DNA from: Liolophura sinensis
Taxonomy: Eukaryota; Mollusca; Polyplacophora; Chitonida; Chitonidae
Direction of reading: 5' to 3'
Assembly: GCF_032854445.1 (NCBI RefSeq)
Contig: NC_088295.1
Location: 35,188,510 to 35,252,509 of the forward strand
DNA length: 64,000 bases
Positions 12,196-25,930 of this stretch are shown here, in pieces. How positions within the stretch are numbered: the stretch's first letter is position 1; every line of letters starts with the position of its first letter. The translations under genes and the position numbers were made by a program. Under the pieces are notes generated by a model. That model worked only from the letters and a program-made list of their open reading frames with translations, searched no databases and was not told the origin of the DNA.

Positions 12196-13320
12196 CAACA
12201 CAATCAATCATTCAGCCTCATGCTAGAAAATAATTCTCATTTGAGGACTTTTCAGGATGTTTGTACATACAGCAATGACAGGAGAGTATATGTATGAGGG
12301 ATTGTCAATCGATATACTAAAATTCAAGAAAAAATCCGATCCTGATTTCCTTATCATTTTAAAAAATTAAGTAGGCTATAAAGGGTAACACTGGCATGAT
12401 ATTAATCAGCAGTAAAACATTGTGAATCGCTTTACAGTACCGAGAGTTAGGTAATCCGCACGTAAGTATACATTCCAAAAAAATGATCGTCTGCTCAAGA
12501 TACGGGTACAGTAGCAGTCTGTCGTGAGTGAATAGTAAACAGCACATGAGTACTAAAGTCTTCTGACTGTAAAACCCTGAAGTTTTTACATTTATCTTCG
12601 ACAATAAAATTATTTTCCAACAACTAAAATGCAGGCTTCCTGTCAAATATGAGAACGACAGTCTAGTCGGCCGTTAAACAATAATCGATGCACACTAATC
12701 ACTTTGAAAAGGCTTCATCGACCTGGAAAGCACTTTAGGAACCATGTTCTTCTTAAGATCGTAACTTTATATGCAGCTGCTACGCACATGACAAATGCGA
12801 AATCGAAATCTTGATTGAATATGGAATTGTTTGTATGCATCAGGCAGAGCACATACTGAAATGGCAAGGGTTGTAGATTACGAGAAATCGAAGCTCCTAA
12901 ACATGAGCCCGAGTTTGTGCTCGTCTCAAATCCCGGAAGTTCGACACAGCCAGAACATGTCCTATACAATTATTCCGACTGAACTTTGTTTGCAGAAATC
13001 TCCGATTGGAACTGAAAGAAGATACAGATTATTTTATGAGCAAAATCAATCATTTGCTGTGAACCAATTCTGTCAACAAATTATAGTGTACAGTTGTATC
13101 GACATAGAACATATCTATAAACTGAGCGGATATACCACACAGTAATACAACATACATTAACTGATGCAAACTATTCAAATTTGGTAATGACAGCCATTTG
13201 AATAGATTATCATGTGAATACCAAAAGCAAAACAGAAGGCCACTATTCATAAATACTATAATTCACCAAATGTTATGGACGATGCCCCCCCCCCAAAAAA
13301 AGAGTAAATGCGTAAGGTGC

Positions 13321-13400
13321 TTAATTTATTTGATCTATGTTTTACGCCGTGCTCCAGTCGAGAAAGTTACACTTGAATGACTACGGTCGGGTGTCAGACA
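13321..13400 (-). mobile_element. SINE fragment, family 1 (tail end only)
   Basis: Decayed match starting AATTTATTTGATCTATGTTTTACGCC and fading after CTACGGTCGGGTGTC. It is preceded by a C run and an A run. Confidence 0.45.
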
Positions 13401-14301
13401 TCATCAAAAATCTACTGACATAAAACTAGCCTTACGATCTTACCTTTCAAGGGCTATAACGGACTTGCGGCAGATGCCGTTAGTTGGTACGGTAAGAACG
13501 CAAAGCAACAGCTGGTGTAGCCTTACACTCAGCATACAGATCTATACTCTGGTTCACAATTGCGCCAAGTATCGATCTTTGTCTAACTGAATATTACAAA
13601 TTTAACAAAGTAACGACTATTGCAACAAGAAATTAGCTCTTCCACGAATCCGATAATATATAAATGAACTCCTATTATACCTCATATCACGAATCTACAC
13701 GAAACCAATTTCACTTTAAATATTTGCTTTATTATATATTTATGTGCACACACAGTTATGTACTCAAAATGCTCACGTTCAGTCGTCAAGGCTTATTGTG
13801 AGAATCATTTATTTTAATATATTTTTCCTATGTCCCTGGTCAGATCATCGTCACCGTGTTGTCATTATTGGTTATATTGACCACTAGACAAGCCATAATC
13901 ACACAGCTGCAGGAGAACTTCCGGTCTATCCGTTTCCTGTTCACGTACAGAGAATTTAACACGATCTTTCAATCAAAAGCTTGTCGATGTTTCAATATTG
14001 GTGTAACTTTTGAGTATATTTTACTGATATATATCTGATAATACTTAGATTTTATATCCTGCATGTGTTCGTGGAACTCATAAAAACATAAAAGATCTTA
14101 AAAGATCTGGGCGAGTTCTGAAATTTTTAATGAAATCACCAGTGAAGGCAGTATGTGGTAATTCAGGTGACAGCGTAATAGATAGAAACATGACCTTCTC
14201 CTCTGATTAAGGGTTTTACTGTACTGTATACAGTAGGTGGACACCAGTTTGAAGATGAGGACAAATTTAAGTGATAACTTTAAAACGATTTAAGGAAACC
14301 G

Positions 14302-14303
<2 letters not shown>

Positions 14304-14375
<72 letters not shown>
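14304..14375. repeat. (AT)n microsatellite, about 36 units
   Basis: Uninterrupted alternating A and T for about 72 bases. It is likely polymorphic in length and prone to assembly error. Confidence 0.97.
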
Positions 14376-14377
<2 letters not shown>

Positions 14378-14677
14378 TGGTATCCTTCCTCCACCGCCTA
14401 GCTTATAGTGTGTCGGATTTACTCCTTAGCCTCCAGTTAAATCGTCGTCCACATCATCGCTCTAAGCGTTGTTCTATTCCTCGATTAGTATAGTGTCTGA
14501 CTGCTCAGACCAAACATACTAGAATTATTGAATTATTGACTGTAGAATTTAGTCGTCCAAAAAGTCAGTTTCATGAATGCAGCTGGACAGAGATGTGCAT
14601 GGGGAAAGCGCTCTCGCCAACAGGATAAACCTCCTGAGGCAACTGACGCACCAAGGCAGACACAAATATATACCACA

Positions 14678-15000
14678 CATACAGAATGTATTTCGGACAG
14701 AAAGGGTATATAGGCCTACCTTACATACAAAATGTATTTGGGACACAGTGTATATGCCGTACATACAGAATGCATTTTGGACACACAAGGTACATCGTAC
14801 AAATGGAATGCACAAGTAACAATAGGTACAAAACGTACCCATTTCAGACACAAAGGATATTTACCATATACATATAGAATGTATTTCGGACTCAAGGGTT
14901 CATACCGTACATACAGAATGTATAGATATAAGAAACAATGGGTGCGTACAACACCTATTTTAGACAGAAAGGGTATATATGCCATACATACAAAACAATC
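14678..15000. repeat. Degenerate tandem repeat of about 40-45 bp (ACATACAGAATGTATTT)
   Basis: The words ACATACAGAATGTATTTCGGA, ACATACAAAATGTATTTGGG, ACATACAGAATGCATTTTGG and ACATATAGAATGTATTTCGG recur at roughly regular spacing, separated by A-rich GACACAAAGGGTATAT-like linkers. Several frames on both strands stay open, but the units are old and divergent and no protein family is seen. Confidence 0.75.
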
Positions 15001-18000
15001 TCTTGGGAAGTACCGATCTATTTTTGTCTGAACTCGCAGATTGTATTCTCACTGTCCCCCGTGGAAACTTCTTCAGCTATGTAATTTTGTGAAGCGAATT
15101 AACGTGACATAATAGTGCTGGGAGGTTTACTACACGGTAATCAAAGGTCGGGCCTTCAAGGCAACGGCACGGTTTCTGGAAGTAATGAGGATGAGATTCG
15201 CCCAGCTGTGATGGGTTGCTCTCCGAGGGCTTTTTATCTCCGGCTATCGACCAACCGTTCTCTCCCACTGAAGACGTCAACAAGAAGTCTGTGTTAACTC
15301 AACAGCCTTACATTAACTCCGCGTCGTTTTGTAAGAAGTCATTATGTGTATGTGGAATGTTTAGAATATTAGAAACAGTAGTTAATTGTGAACACACCAT
15401 ACTCCCGAAGAAATTTGTTTGAAAAGTATATACGAATACGAGGGGAATATCAGTAAGCAGCTCGAAGGGAAAACACTTCATGAGTATTTATGAATACATA
15501 CATTGTCATGTGTTGAGGTATATGATAATTACCCCAGGTTGGGGGTAGAGGGCCCGCAGTTTCCTAACCTTGGTGACAAGAAAGAAATGGGACAAATATT
15601 ATACTCGACGCATCGCCACATCTGTATCTACGACTCAACCAAAAATTCAAACTGCACATGTAAAACTGTTGGAGATGTAGTCCGAACACGAAGCCATACC
15701 TAATTACAAAGTGCATGAATACAGATATCTGGTTGCGATGACAACTACCACAACGACAACACTACTGTGCGACACATTATTTCCCCTTATTACACCTCCC
15801 AAGAATGTAAGTGTAGAATGGACAGGCCGGACAAGAGGTTACGGACGGACAGACGACAAGACAGATGATATATATATATATATATTACTACAATTACATA
15901 TATATATACTACACTACAATTTAAAGGAATTATAGTTACCACAGAATCATATGCTGACAAATATCTATAACATGCTTATACATGTAAATGTAGAGAAATT
16001 TATTAAAACTTTATTTGTTTTTTTTTTATCTCAAAAGACATTAGAAGATTTGCACAGTGTAATATTCTGAAAATTAAATTCATCTTGTATAGCCTACAAA
16101 TTGTTTTCTGAACGACTTGAGCCACGCATTTCTGCTTTTAATGCCGCTTTTATTTGTATTAGCCTGTACTTGAATTTGCCTGTTACCTTATCCAGTATCG
16201 CCATATGTTGGGTAAATTACAAACCGGATGTATTGCTTTTTATTCCGCCTCACATAAGGTCTCAGTGCTTAAGCTTTTCAAAAAATAATTTAGGACCCAT
16301 GGATGTACCATGTGGATCAAGGGAGATAGAAGCCAACTAACATGTATAGTTGTTTTACTCCATTTCTTCTAATTTTCGTTTATTTATGCTCCCTGACATT
16401 TGAGCCATTGTCGAGGCGAGCTGCAAGCTCGGAAACAGGCAATAGCGAGGACTTCTTTAACATATCAGGAACTTTATTGCATCATTTCACTTTATTTATT
16501 CATCAATTTATTTGGTTGGTGTTTTACGCCATACTCAAGAATATCGCCCATTTCACTTTAACACATATGAGCCCAGGCTGTGAGGTTAGTCCGAATCACG
16601 TGATCGGGGCATATACGGCTGTGTCCGTATTATGAAGAGTTCTGGATATATTCCATTGTTGGCTGTGCTTGGATTGACTTCAAAGAGGCTTATAGCAGCA
16701 AGATTGCTGAAGCAACCCACAGAGGTAATCTACAATGGCAAAACTTTCTGTACATGATGTACTTCCCAACATGTGCTGTTGCCATGACAATAACATCATT
16801 GTCCACAAAACAAACAACTAATCTGCAACTCCATTGCAAAGGCCTCTGCCAGCAGTGCCAAGAAAGAGCACATTTTGTTCATAAAAGTTCATAATCGAAC
16901 GTGACCAAAGGCTACTCAGAATCCCGTCTGTGGCACATCCACCAACACGGACGTGGAAATGAGAGTTGTCTCGTCCAGGGTTCATTCAAGGAGCTCTTGG
17001 ATTTACATAGTTCACAATAATCTGATCTCGAGCGTATGGCTTCAATTTAAACATTAGGTCGGTCTATTTAACATCTTCAGATAATGTACTTTCATGTATG
17101 CGATGTGTTTTCGTAGCATAGCCATACTCTCTACAGCTGTAGGCAACGACAGGAAGTAGGAACTAGAGAAGTATCAAAAATATGCATAATAACTGAATTA
17201 AAGTATAACATGACTTTGCTCAGTGGAAACAAATGGCTGGATTTTCTCGATCTCCTTGTATATACGGTCATCAGTGGCTGATATTTAGGCTCTGTATATA
17301 GGTCTCTGTATATGAAATATCACAAAAAGGCTCAAGATCTCCTGAATTTACCCCACCTACCACTGTTTTTTTGGGAAAGGATTTAATAGGGTAAAAGCTG
17401 TCATTAATACAATAAAGAAAGACAACTTTGTACCACACATATTTTGAAAAGCATGTCTATTTATTTTTCACTGTTGCACATCAGGGATATCGCAGTTCAA
17501 ATAAAGCTAAATCACGCACATTGAGAAAATTGGATGTGCCGCCATGTTATCTATTTTAACCAATGAGACGTGATTAATTTCTATAACCCAAGAAGACAGC
17601 TGTTTCCTATGTCGTCACCCAAACCCTGTTTTGCCTTTCAGCCATATGAGCGTGAGGTGCGAGTGATGCTTCACCGTGTTTCCAAGTCATTTCGTCAAAA
17701 TGGCGCTTATATGTCAATCATTGAAACAATATTATGATAATTTTTTTTTAGTTTTGCTCTTCAGTCTCTGAGCTAACAGGTGTTTTGTTTCAGGCAAACT
17801 TTCCACAACTCCCTTCGGACACGCGTGTTTCCATGACGACAGGCACAATATCAGCCTCATTACTGATTCCGGTTATACTCTTGGTGCATATATTTGTCAT
17901 TGTTATGCTCGCACTGAAGTTTTGAACGCATATTTCTAAATGTAGGGCCTATGTAGGCCGAAGATAAGGGGGTGGCTCATGAGACCAACATGAACGCCGA

Positions 18001-21000
18001 ATTTCACGGCCTACAGATACAAACACACGAACTCAACAAATATTAACATTATGTTTATGTCCACGGCTACCATGAGTTAGCAACAGGGGTCATTTGTTCA
18101 AAAGTATGTTAATGTTAATATCAGTCTCTTCCTAATACAAATTAAATGACACATTAGCCTGAACTAAAGTTTATACCGGGCCTGATATGTAAGTCCCGAT
18201 ACACTTGTGAATAACTGGGCCCAGAAGTCTAACAGAAACAAACCATGCTTATGTGGAAGACGACTGGCCATGAGTTTTAAGGCACATTTTTTTCGCGCTA
18301 TATGGAGATTTTCGATCTATAAATTATATGTCTCCTAACGTTTTAATCCACTGTCCAAAAGAGCAAGGCTCGTCTGACCAAGGTTTTATCGGCGTTTTTG
18401 GCCAGTTGTCCTTGTAAGGTGATCGATGCTCTGTAAGTATAGACATAGTCTGGACGTGTAATCAGTATTTGTGGACACGTTTCCGCAAACAGCTGACCTA
18501 ACGGGGAAGTCTTGTACAGGACATATACTCGGCTGACCAATCGAGAGAACGCCGGTGCGTTTCGTGCCCGACCGGGATGCCGTCAGACCACCACCAGGAG
18601 GAGATTACAGCAGAATTGAAGGTTAGGAAAGTTTGACGGCATAACTCTCGATCACTGAGACAGGGTTGAGTTGTGTGGAACACGCGTGGGCAAATGAGCT
18701 GACGATAAACTATAGCAAAGCCTGCACCAACACAAGTGCGGATATTTCCGTGAGGATTTATTGACTTACACCGCCGTATTGGGAAACAACACGTGTTTAC
18801 ATAGGCCGGCATTATAATGTAGCACATCGCTGACCAAACTTAAACGACCTCATATACTGGCTATCAGAGGTGCGAAAATGTGGAAAGAAAATATGTTTCC
18901 TCGATTAGAACAACTACCGGGTTTGAAATATACACAGAGTAAGGTCAATAAAACTGATATCCTAACAGTTTTCCTCCCTCATGTTTTATATATCTGGTCA
19001 CGAAATCTTTCGTTCCTGCCACTGACGTGTAATGTAAGTACCATGTGCTCAGACCTCAGGATGCATATTGCACTTCCGTGCTAGCAAGCAGGACGTGATG
19101 ACAAACGAGAATGGGGTTCTGTCGTTACGCGTCTCCTTCACATGTCTGTTTATTGTCCAATCGAATTATTTACAGATTTAAATGATTCCCTAACCTTGAT
19201 ATAGAAAAAAAAAAAACAAACACTACAGGTATATGTGCCGTATTGGACAAATTCCAGGGGAGAGATGTTACGGGTGTATATATCACAAATCATAAATGCT
19301 TAAAGGTTTTTGGTGCATTATTTATGATTCTGTACAAATGACTAGATTAGAGAAGGGGTTATTTTCCTTCCGCAGGTGGCCATTTTTTATTTTATTTTAA
19401 GAGCTCCAGCAGCTTTACCGAAATCCCTAACATCTTCTTCTCCAGAGTCATGAACTGACCAGAATCCGTTGAAAATTTAAGATACAATTTCAAGACAAGG
19501 CCGTGAATGTATGTTGAAAATGAATTTTGTCAGTATGCAAAAGCAATTACAGGCCAATGAAAAGGTCAAATTAGAAAGTAAAACATTTTAACAAATATCG
19601 TTAAGTGCAGCGTGCATTTACATTTAAACTGCGACTGAAATGTTTGAACTTTGACCTCCTCTCAAGAATGCGATCTTATTTTTTACCAAGAATTATACCT
19701 TTGTCGGAACTTTCGATGGAATCTGAACAATTGACAGAAAACAACGTCTTTTTCAAAGCCGAAAAGTATTGAAATAACAGTACTGTCTGAATGATAAAAC
19801 TCGTTCTTACACCAAAGACACAGGGGTTAAACTTGGCACTTTGGTTTATGACGGGACTAACGATGAAATTGTGAGCCATTGCATTTTTCCCAATATTTAC
19901 AAGTGAGGTGACAGAAAACCACGTCTGTCTAAAGCTGAAAATCAATGAATTGTGTACTGTTCAAAGATTTTTAAAAAATTTGAGGGCATTAGTCAACTGT
20001 CGATGGAACTCCGGTATTGCTACTTGTAGCTGCATTTAGCAGTAGAACTCTATACCATTTATAGCTGGTCATTATTGCTGGACATTATTGCTGGACATAT
20101 ACGACAGGATGTTACTGTTTAAAAGCAGAAAAACGGTTTGTGTATACGCATAGTATCAATGTTATACTGAGGTTACATCACTAGTTCACATGCCCTCATA
20201 TATAGATATATACGTGATAGACTGAGCTTACAATTCAAACACCATCAAAGCCATCCTGGGATTCGTAAATAGTTGTCAAAGGTAAAATTAAAATCTTTGA
20301 GTTTGGCTTCATAAGGATACTCTAGAACCCCTCATGGGCGAAATGAAGCCATTTTTATGTCATATTTTGATTCACCATTTTGCCAGCTTCTATAACTAAA
20401 CAGAATCTAACTGTGAGTACTTTAAATATTTCGAAAAGTATAACTTTTGTGAACCAAGTAGAGTATTGTGGCAACTCCAACGAATGACGTAAAGCCATAC
20501 AGTATTCAATATTTCCATCGAAGGAGGCCCTTGAAACACATTCCAAGTTTTGCTCAGAGCTGTGAAGATAAAACACCAATTTACGCTTTCATGGAACTGT
20601 GTAACTTTTAAGATTTTATGTAAGTAAATCTATTCACATACTGACTGGAGGTGGGACAGTTCTGGACTAAAATTAATTTTCAAACGCATTAATGACGAAT
20701 TTTATCACACACGATGCCCTTGAAGACAATTTTATCATTTTATCGTTCCGTATTTGAGAAGGTCGTGTGTTTGAATACTTTTATTTCTCGCTTATTTTTA
20801 GTTAAATGGTTTGAAATTTAGCACACACATAGCTGAATAACGAAACTAAAACTGACCCCACAATTTTTTTACATTAGTTTTAAAGATATTAGTAAAGGAA
20901 TATGGAAAATTTTCACACATTGTCTTTCGGTTTCGCTAACGTAGCGCACCCTGCGACCTCACAAGATTTTCAGATTACAAAGGTGATTTACAGAGTTACC

Positions 21001-21240
21001 AAGCATGTCAAAAGAAACATTATTTGTTTTATTTTTCTTTTAAAGCATCTTTTAAAAGTATCCCATAAAATAATGGAGAGAGTCTAAAGCCGGGAAGTCA
21101 GTATGCCATATTTACGTGGTACTATTGGAACTTAGATAAAACTACCAGCAGAATATGATTATTTTGGCAATATTTGACGCCATAGATACCAATCGAAGAA
21201 AATATGTTCATTTATTTGTCACACTCAAGAATATTAATTC
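15001..21240. other. Intergenic stretch without recognised genes
   Basis: Mostly unique-looking A+T-rich DNA. Around 15820-15870 there is a GGACGGACAGACGACAAGACAG run followed by TATATA, similar to the end of the element at 30790-31102. A family-1 SINE fragment lies at 16491-16560. The stretch 16640-17010 looks somewhat coding-like by composition but is broken in all frames. No RNA gene or exon pair was found. Confidence 0.4.
16491..16560 (-). mobile_element. SINE fragment, family 1 (tail end only)
   Basis: The plus strand reads ATTTATTTGGTTGGTGTTTTA, then CGCCATACTCAAGAATATCG, after which similarity is lost. Confidence 0.6.
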
Positions 21241-21415
21241 ATCTCTACCTTTTCTGAAAGGCGTCAATTCACATTTTTGGGGAAAGGTCTTTATTTACAC
21301 CTTTTTTTGAATGGTGTCCATTCACACCATTTCCAAAAGATGCTAATCCACACTACATCTTATGGTGTTAATTCACACCCTTTCAAAAGGTATAACTTAC
21401 ACCTACCAGGGTGTG
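21240..21415. repeat. Short degenerate repeats with a GGTGTNAATTCACACC motif
   Basis: The words GGCGTCAATTCACA, GGTGTCCATTCACACC and GGTGTTAATTCACACC recur every 30-50 bases with CTTTCAAAAGG-like linkers. The motif is an imperfect palindrome. Copy number and borders are uncertain. Confidence 0.5.
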
Positions 21416-23649
21416 CGTTCTGGGACAAGCAATATATGTACAGGGGTAAAACTGAGCGCAGATTAAATGGGTTTGAAAGATATACACTATACTGGTTGGC
21501 GGTTTGGTCGAATTGTAATATTTGAGTAAAATTAGTCCTGCGCCTATTTTTGGTCCAGTGCTGAGCTCATTTGATCTCTTTTCCGCATAGTATACATCCT
21601 AGATTTTTACCCTGTGTCGAATTTACAGCTGCACGACTGTAACAATTCGTGATTCCTACCCATTGAGTTCTCTTATGTTCTTTGTTGCAAAGTTTCTAAC
21701 GTTCACGTAAAAAAAATACTAGTTAAGAAAAACTGTTTGTATACCGGTAGCTCGAGGTACATGATATAGGCCTATGCCCTGTCTCAAAACACATATTATG
21801 TAGAATCTTTGCTTTTTGGGATAAATGGGTCTTAATGTGATCGGGTATGGTAAAATCCCGGACTCAGAAGCTCACAACGACAAACGTTGGTTTCGAATCG
21901 TGTGGTTCAGCGCGAAAGCCAATCTGGGTTAACTTCGTATGGCTTGCGGATACACGTAAGCCTACCAATGTATATACAAGTATAAGCTATTCACTACACT
22001 CTGAAAAACTATGTATATACGGATCTACACCTCACAAGAAAGTTGTCGACAATGGGTACATGATACAACATCTCATACCGTGTTACCAATACCCTCCGCT
22101 AAGCAACCTGTGCATCTATATTATATCAATGTACCACTCCTGCTACTAATCTATAACTTACTTCGCTGGATGGCTATAGATGTATATATACATACCATGG
22201 TCTGGACGTAACAAGATACAGCTGTAACAGGCACCTCCCCTACAAAAACCTGACGCATATACGAGATAACCATGCACTCTTTCTGTATTGAGTCTATGGT
22301 TTACAAAATCCTAGCCCGGAGACTGTGCTGTAGACGAGGGTGTTCGATTCCATGCGGCAGGGAGAGGTGGGCAGAGTAGGCCTAACCCAGAAATTGACTG
22401 AAACCGACAGAGGGACGGAGATGATATTTGATTTCTCATCAGGGGGTTGATACAGACAATGTATTATCATATAGATATGGAGTCCCTTTTTGCCCTCGTT
22501 CCTTACTCCCCCTCGGCTCAAGCTTAATTTGATACTAAAGGTTTACAGAGAGTCCCCCATGGTATTGTACAGATAGCTTCATAAAACCCTCATTAACTGC
22601 ACCACAGCTTTCTGTGGCCCTATGACAATGAATATTGATGTAAAATAAAGCAGAGAACCGTGGAGACCATATTGTTGGTGGCATATAGTCTGACCAAAAT
22701 TTTGTAATACGAGATTACATGGAGCCAGTTATACAGGCAAAACACCCTAGCTCAGTAATAAGATACACCATAAGACTTGCAGACATGCAATATTGTCCCA
22801 CTGGAATCGGGATTAATTGAGAATGTACATCAACAGAAAATCTGCATGATCTGTCCCGTAAAACAATACTGTAATATCCAAATCAAGTGCAAACATGATT
22901 AACATGGACCATCTGTGCGAACAAAAGATGCATGTATGATGTCAAGTCTATATAGGCCTGCTCTACATATAGAACAGAGTACTGGAGACAAGGAAGCTGT
23001 ACATGTAGTATGCGGTAATTATTCCATTAGATATAGCACTAAAATTTCTTTTCATAGAAACCTTTGAATGCTTATCTGTAGGGCTTAGCCAAATAAGCTG
23101 AATGAGCAAAATGTTATTGCTCTATTTTTGCGTTTCATTTTCTTTTCCCCATTTAGCCGAGCTTATAGTATGTAGTCATGTCTTCTTGTTACGGGGCCAC
23201 ACTGCCTCAGAAGATTATAACTCTGGTTCGCTAAGGACATCAGGCCATGTGACCAATGAGGTCGCGTGTTCGAACCCAAGTCTTGCTCTTCAAATAGGTC
23301 AAGTGTCTTAGCTGTTGTCTATCCATAAGCCTTAAGAGAAAATTCCTGAATACGTCGTCAAACAACAATGAAATTACAAGTAAATAAATTTTCTTGTTAA
23401 GCATAAAAACAGTATATAGCTTAGAATCCCTGGAGATATCCGAGCTGTGTGTTAAAGGAATGGATGGCGACATGTGTCAGAAGATAGGTTTTGGTACTTT
23501 ATTCTATATGCACATACCAATACCATCTGAAACCTGATTTCAAACTCTGACGGTCGGGGATTCAAGCGAGTTGGGCAAAAGCCTCGATTTTGACCTACAA
23601 CGGCATGACACTTCCTTAGTGCATGTATACCACTGATTATTTACCGGTA

Positions 23650-23790
23650 TTTGTTTGTTTGATTGGTGTTTTACGCCTCACACAAGAATATTTCACTTAG
23701 GCTACTCCACGGCGCCCAGACTTATGGTAGGAGAAACCCGGTCTGGGGGAAACCCACAATCATCTGTATGTTGCTGACAAACCTACTTCA
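23650..23790 (-). mobile_element. SINE copy, family 1, head missing
   Basis: The plus strand shows TTGTTTGATTGGTGTTTTAC, CACAAGAATATTTCACTTAG, GGGGGAAACCCACAATCATC and TTGCTGACAAACC. The tRNA-like head is absent. Confidence 0.8.
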
Positions 23791-24083
23791 ACAACACCTG
23801 ACGTCACTAATCACCCACAAGTGAACCATAAGTAGTCTCCATACTTAAAATCCGATTATCATCAACGAATTTGATGAAATTTGGTTCGTATTAACCGTCC
23901 TCCCCCCGCTTTGTTCATCCACAGTAACTTCATAACAACAACATCTTACGGCTTTCAATGTTACGATCGTTTCCATTGGTCATTCTGGATTATTTTAATT
24001 AGCCATCTGTATCAGATTTGTGAGCTCTTTAACAGATAGTGGACAGCAGAGGTAAACTTTTCAGTCATCCGGTGCTATACACG

Positions 24084-24432
24084 AAAACTCACTCTACATC
24101 CTGATTACTATTTAGTGCCTAGTCGGAAAACTCACACTACATCCAGATTAATATATTTAGTGTCTTGTCCGAAAACTCCCATTACATCCTGATTAATATT
24201 TAGTGCCTTGTCGGAAAACTCACTCTACATCCAGATTAATATATTTAGTGCCATGTCCGAAAACTCACACTACATCCAGATTAATATATTTAGTGTCTTG
24301 TCCGAAAACTCACTCTACATCCTGATTAATATTTAGTGCCTTGTCGGAAAACTCATTCTACATCCTGATTAATATTCAGAGCCTTGCCCGAAAACTAACC
24401 CTACATCCCGTTTTACATTTACAGTGCCTTAT
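24084..24432. repeat. Eight-unit minisatellite built from two monomer types (43 and 45 bp)
   Basis: Each unit begins AAAACTC and ends TTGTCGG or TTGTCCG. Type A contains CCTGATTAATATTTAGTGCC (43 bp) and type B contains CCAGATTAATATATTTAGTG (45 bp). The order is roughly A B A B B A A, then a decayed unit, so the two types amplified partly as a pair. Confidence 0.85.
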
Positions 24433-24631
24433 CTACCAGTACATGTTTCTCCTGACCGCGAACTGAATTGTTAGGATCTACCCACACATAGGACATGTGG
24501 GAACTAAATGTATTTTCTGTTTAAAGCTCTACCTTTTCTGTTGTTTTTGGAATGAGATTGTTATTTGTTACACTGTGGAAAAAACAAAACGCACAAAATA
24601 TTTGATCGCCTGCATCAATATGAACAAGACC

Positions 24632-24990
24632 GCTTCAGTGGCCTATTGTTTAGAGCGCCCACCTCGAAGTCGGGAGACCCGGGATCAAACCTAGGTCGAC
24701 TTATACCAAATCTTTAAAAATGGTACTTTTTGTTGCCTCACTTGAAAGGTAAGAGCAAGGAAACGCAACTGGTTGGTCCGGTGTAATTGTAATGTGACTG
24801 AGTGTGGTGTCATGTCTGGTGTCATCGGCATGATACTTCAGTGGCGGCAGCACTTTGACGGCATGGGCTCGCCCTGCCACAAGAAGACACATTATATGTT
24901 CATACACCTAATGACTCTTCGTCGTCATATGACTGAAAAGTTGTTAAGTACGACGTCAAATCCAAAGCATTCAGTCATTCATTCATTCAG
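24632..24990 (+). mobile_element. tRNA-derived SINE, family 3
   Basis: The head resembles a tRNA gene: an A-box-like TGGCCTATTGTTTAGAGCGC near 24639, then CCTCGAAGTCGGGAGACC and a B-box-like GGGATCAAACC near 24682. The body has no protein-coding content (GGTGTCATGTCTGGTGTCAT near 24808). The tail is a short (ATTC)n run, TCATTCATTCATTCAG, near 24975-24990. This is the typical plan of a Pol III-driven retroposon mobilised by a LINE partner. Confidence 0.75.
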
Positions 24991-25399
24991 TATGAAAATG
25001 TGGATGTATGGTAACCTGCAATGATGCGACTACGCCCTTATTGTTCATCACTTACGTCACTTGGCGCACCTGGCCGTACCCCGTACCGTGCACTTCATCC
25101 GAGGTGCGGAATGTGTGATGGTCAGGATTATCACACCTGACCTGTTTTAATCGGATTAGTGTTAACACCCCCTAGACACGGACAGTCTGGTCTAGTCTGT
25201 ACACATTTAATCTGTCACACTCCAGACAACCTGTATGGTTTGAATGGTACGGCCAGCATAAAACCAGTCATCATGTGGGGAATTCCACATTTTGGGTCAC
25301 AACTTCTGGGTTTGTTAGGCGTTATTGCTTATGTGAGCGATAAGTAATAAGAAACTACCAGCTTCTTTATGTCATTCAAAGATATTATCAGATGGCTTG

Positions 25400-25608
25400 C
25401 TCAATGACCCAGAGGCTCTGTGAGTTCAAGAACAGCTCATGCTGGCCTACTCCCCAGCCGCACGCGGAAATGTCTGACAGCAACCTGCGAATGGACGGGG
25501 GTTTCTCCCGGGCTCTGCCCGGTTTCCTCCGACCATAATGCTGGCCCACATCGTATTAGCGAAATATTCTTGAGTACGTCGTAAAACTCCAATCATATGA
25601 ATAAATAA
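25400..25608 (+). mobile_element. SINE copy, family 1
   Basis: The plus strand runs from the distal head (CAATGACCCAGAGGCTCTG, GTGAGTTCAAG) through GGGCTCTGCCCGGTTTCCTC and CATAATGCTGGCCCAC to AATATTCTTGAGTACGTCG and an ATAAATAA tail. The extreme 5' A-box part is missing or decayed. Confidence 0.85.
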
Positions 25609-25836
25609 TTCAAAGACGTTACCTGTAGAGAGATTAAACATATAACACAAGGGTTGTAAATGACCGACATAGCCAGCACAAAACATCATTGAAGCCAAAC
25701 GGCTACATGTCTACACCATCGTCTTGTCTAGCAGGACGATCGATCCATTGCATTCCTAGTTGTATTGATCTATCAACACAGTCTTGTGCGATGGACACCA
25801 GCCAAACATTCAAAACCACATCCTATACTATGCGGC

Positions 25837-25930
25837 CTACTGACACCAGCGCCGCCCATACTGGCACCGGTCCGGCTTACTGACACCGGGGCAGTTTAGT
25901 GACACCGGCACAGCTTACTGACACCGTTGG
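25837..25930. repeat. Five-copy GC-rich repeat of about 19-20 bp (CTTACTGACACCGG)
   Basis: CTACTGACACCAGCGCCGC and four diverged copies follow one another (CATACTGGCACCGG, CTTACTGACACCGG, TTTAGTGACACCGG, CTTACTGACACCG). It is a small GC-rich island in A+T-rich DNA. Confidence 0.7.

Noticed and set aside
16640-17010. Stretch with coding-like composition
   Set aside because: All frames are broken after at most about 90 codons, splice sites are weak, and no family was recognised; perhaps an old pseudogene, but unsupported.
23206-23300. Possible tRNA gene or SINE head (GTGTTCGAACCC)
   Set aside because: A B-box-like word is present, but no acceptor stem, anticodon arm or convincing A box could be folded around it.
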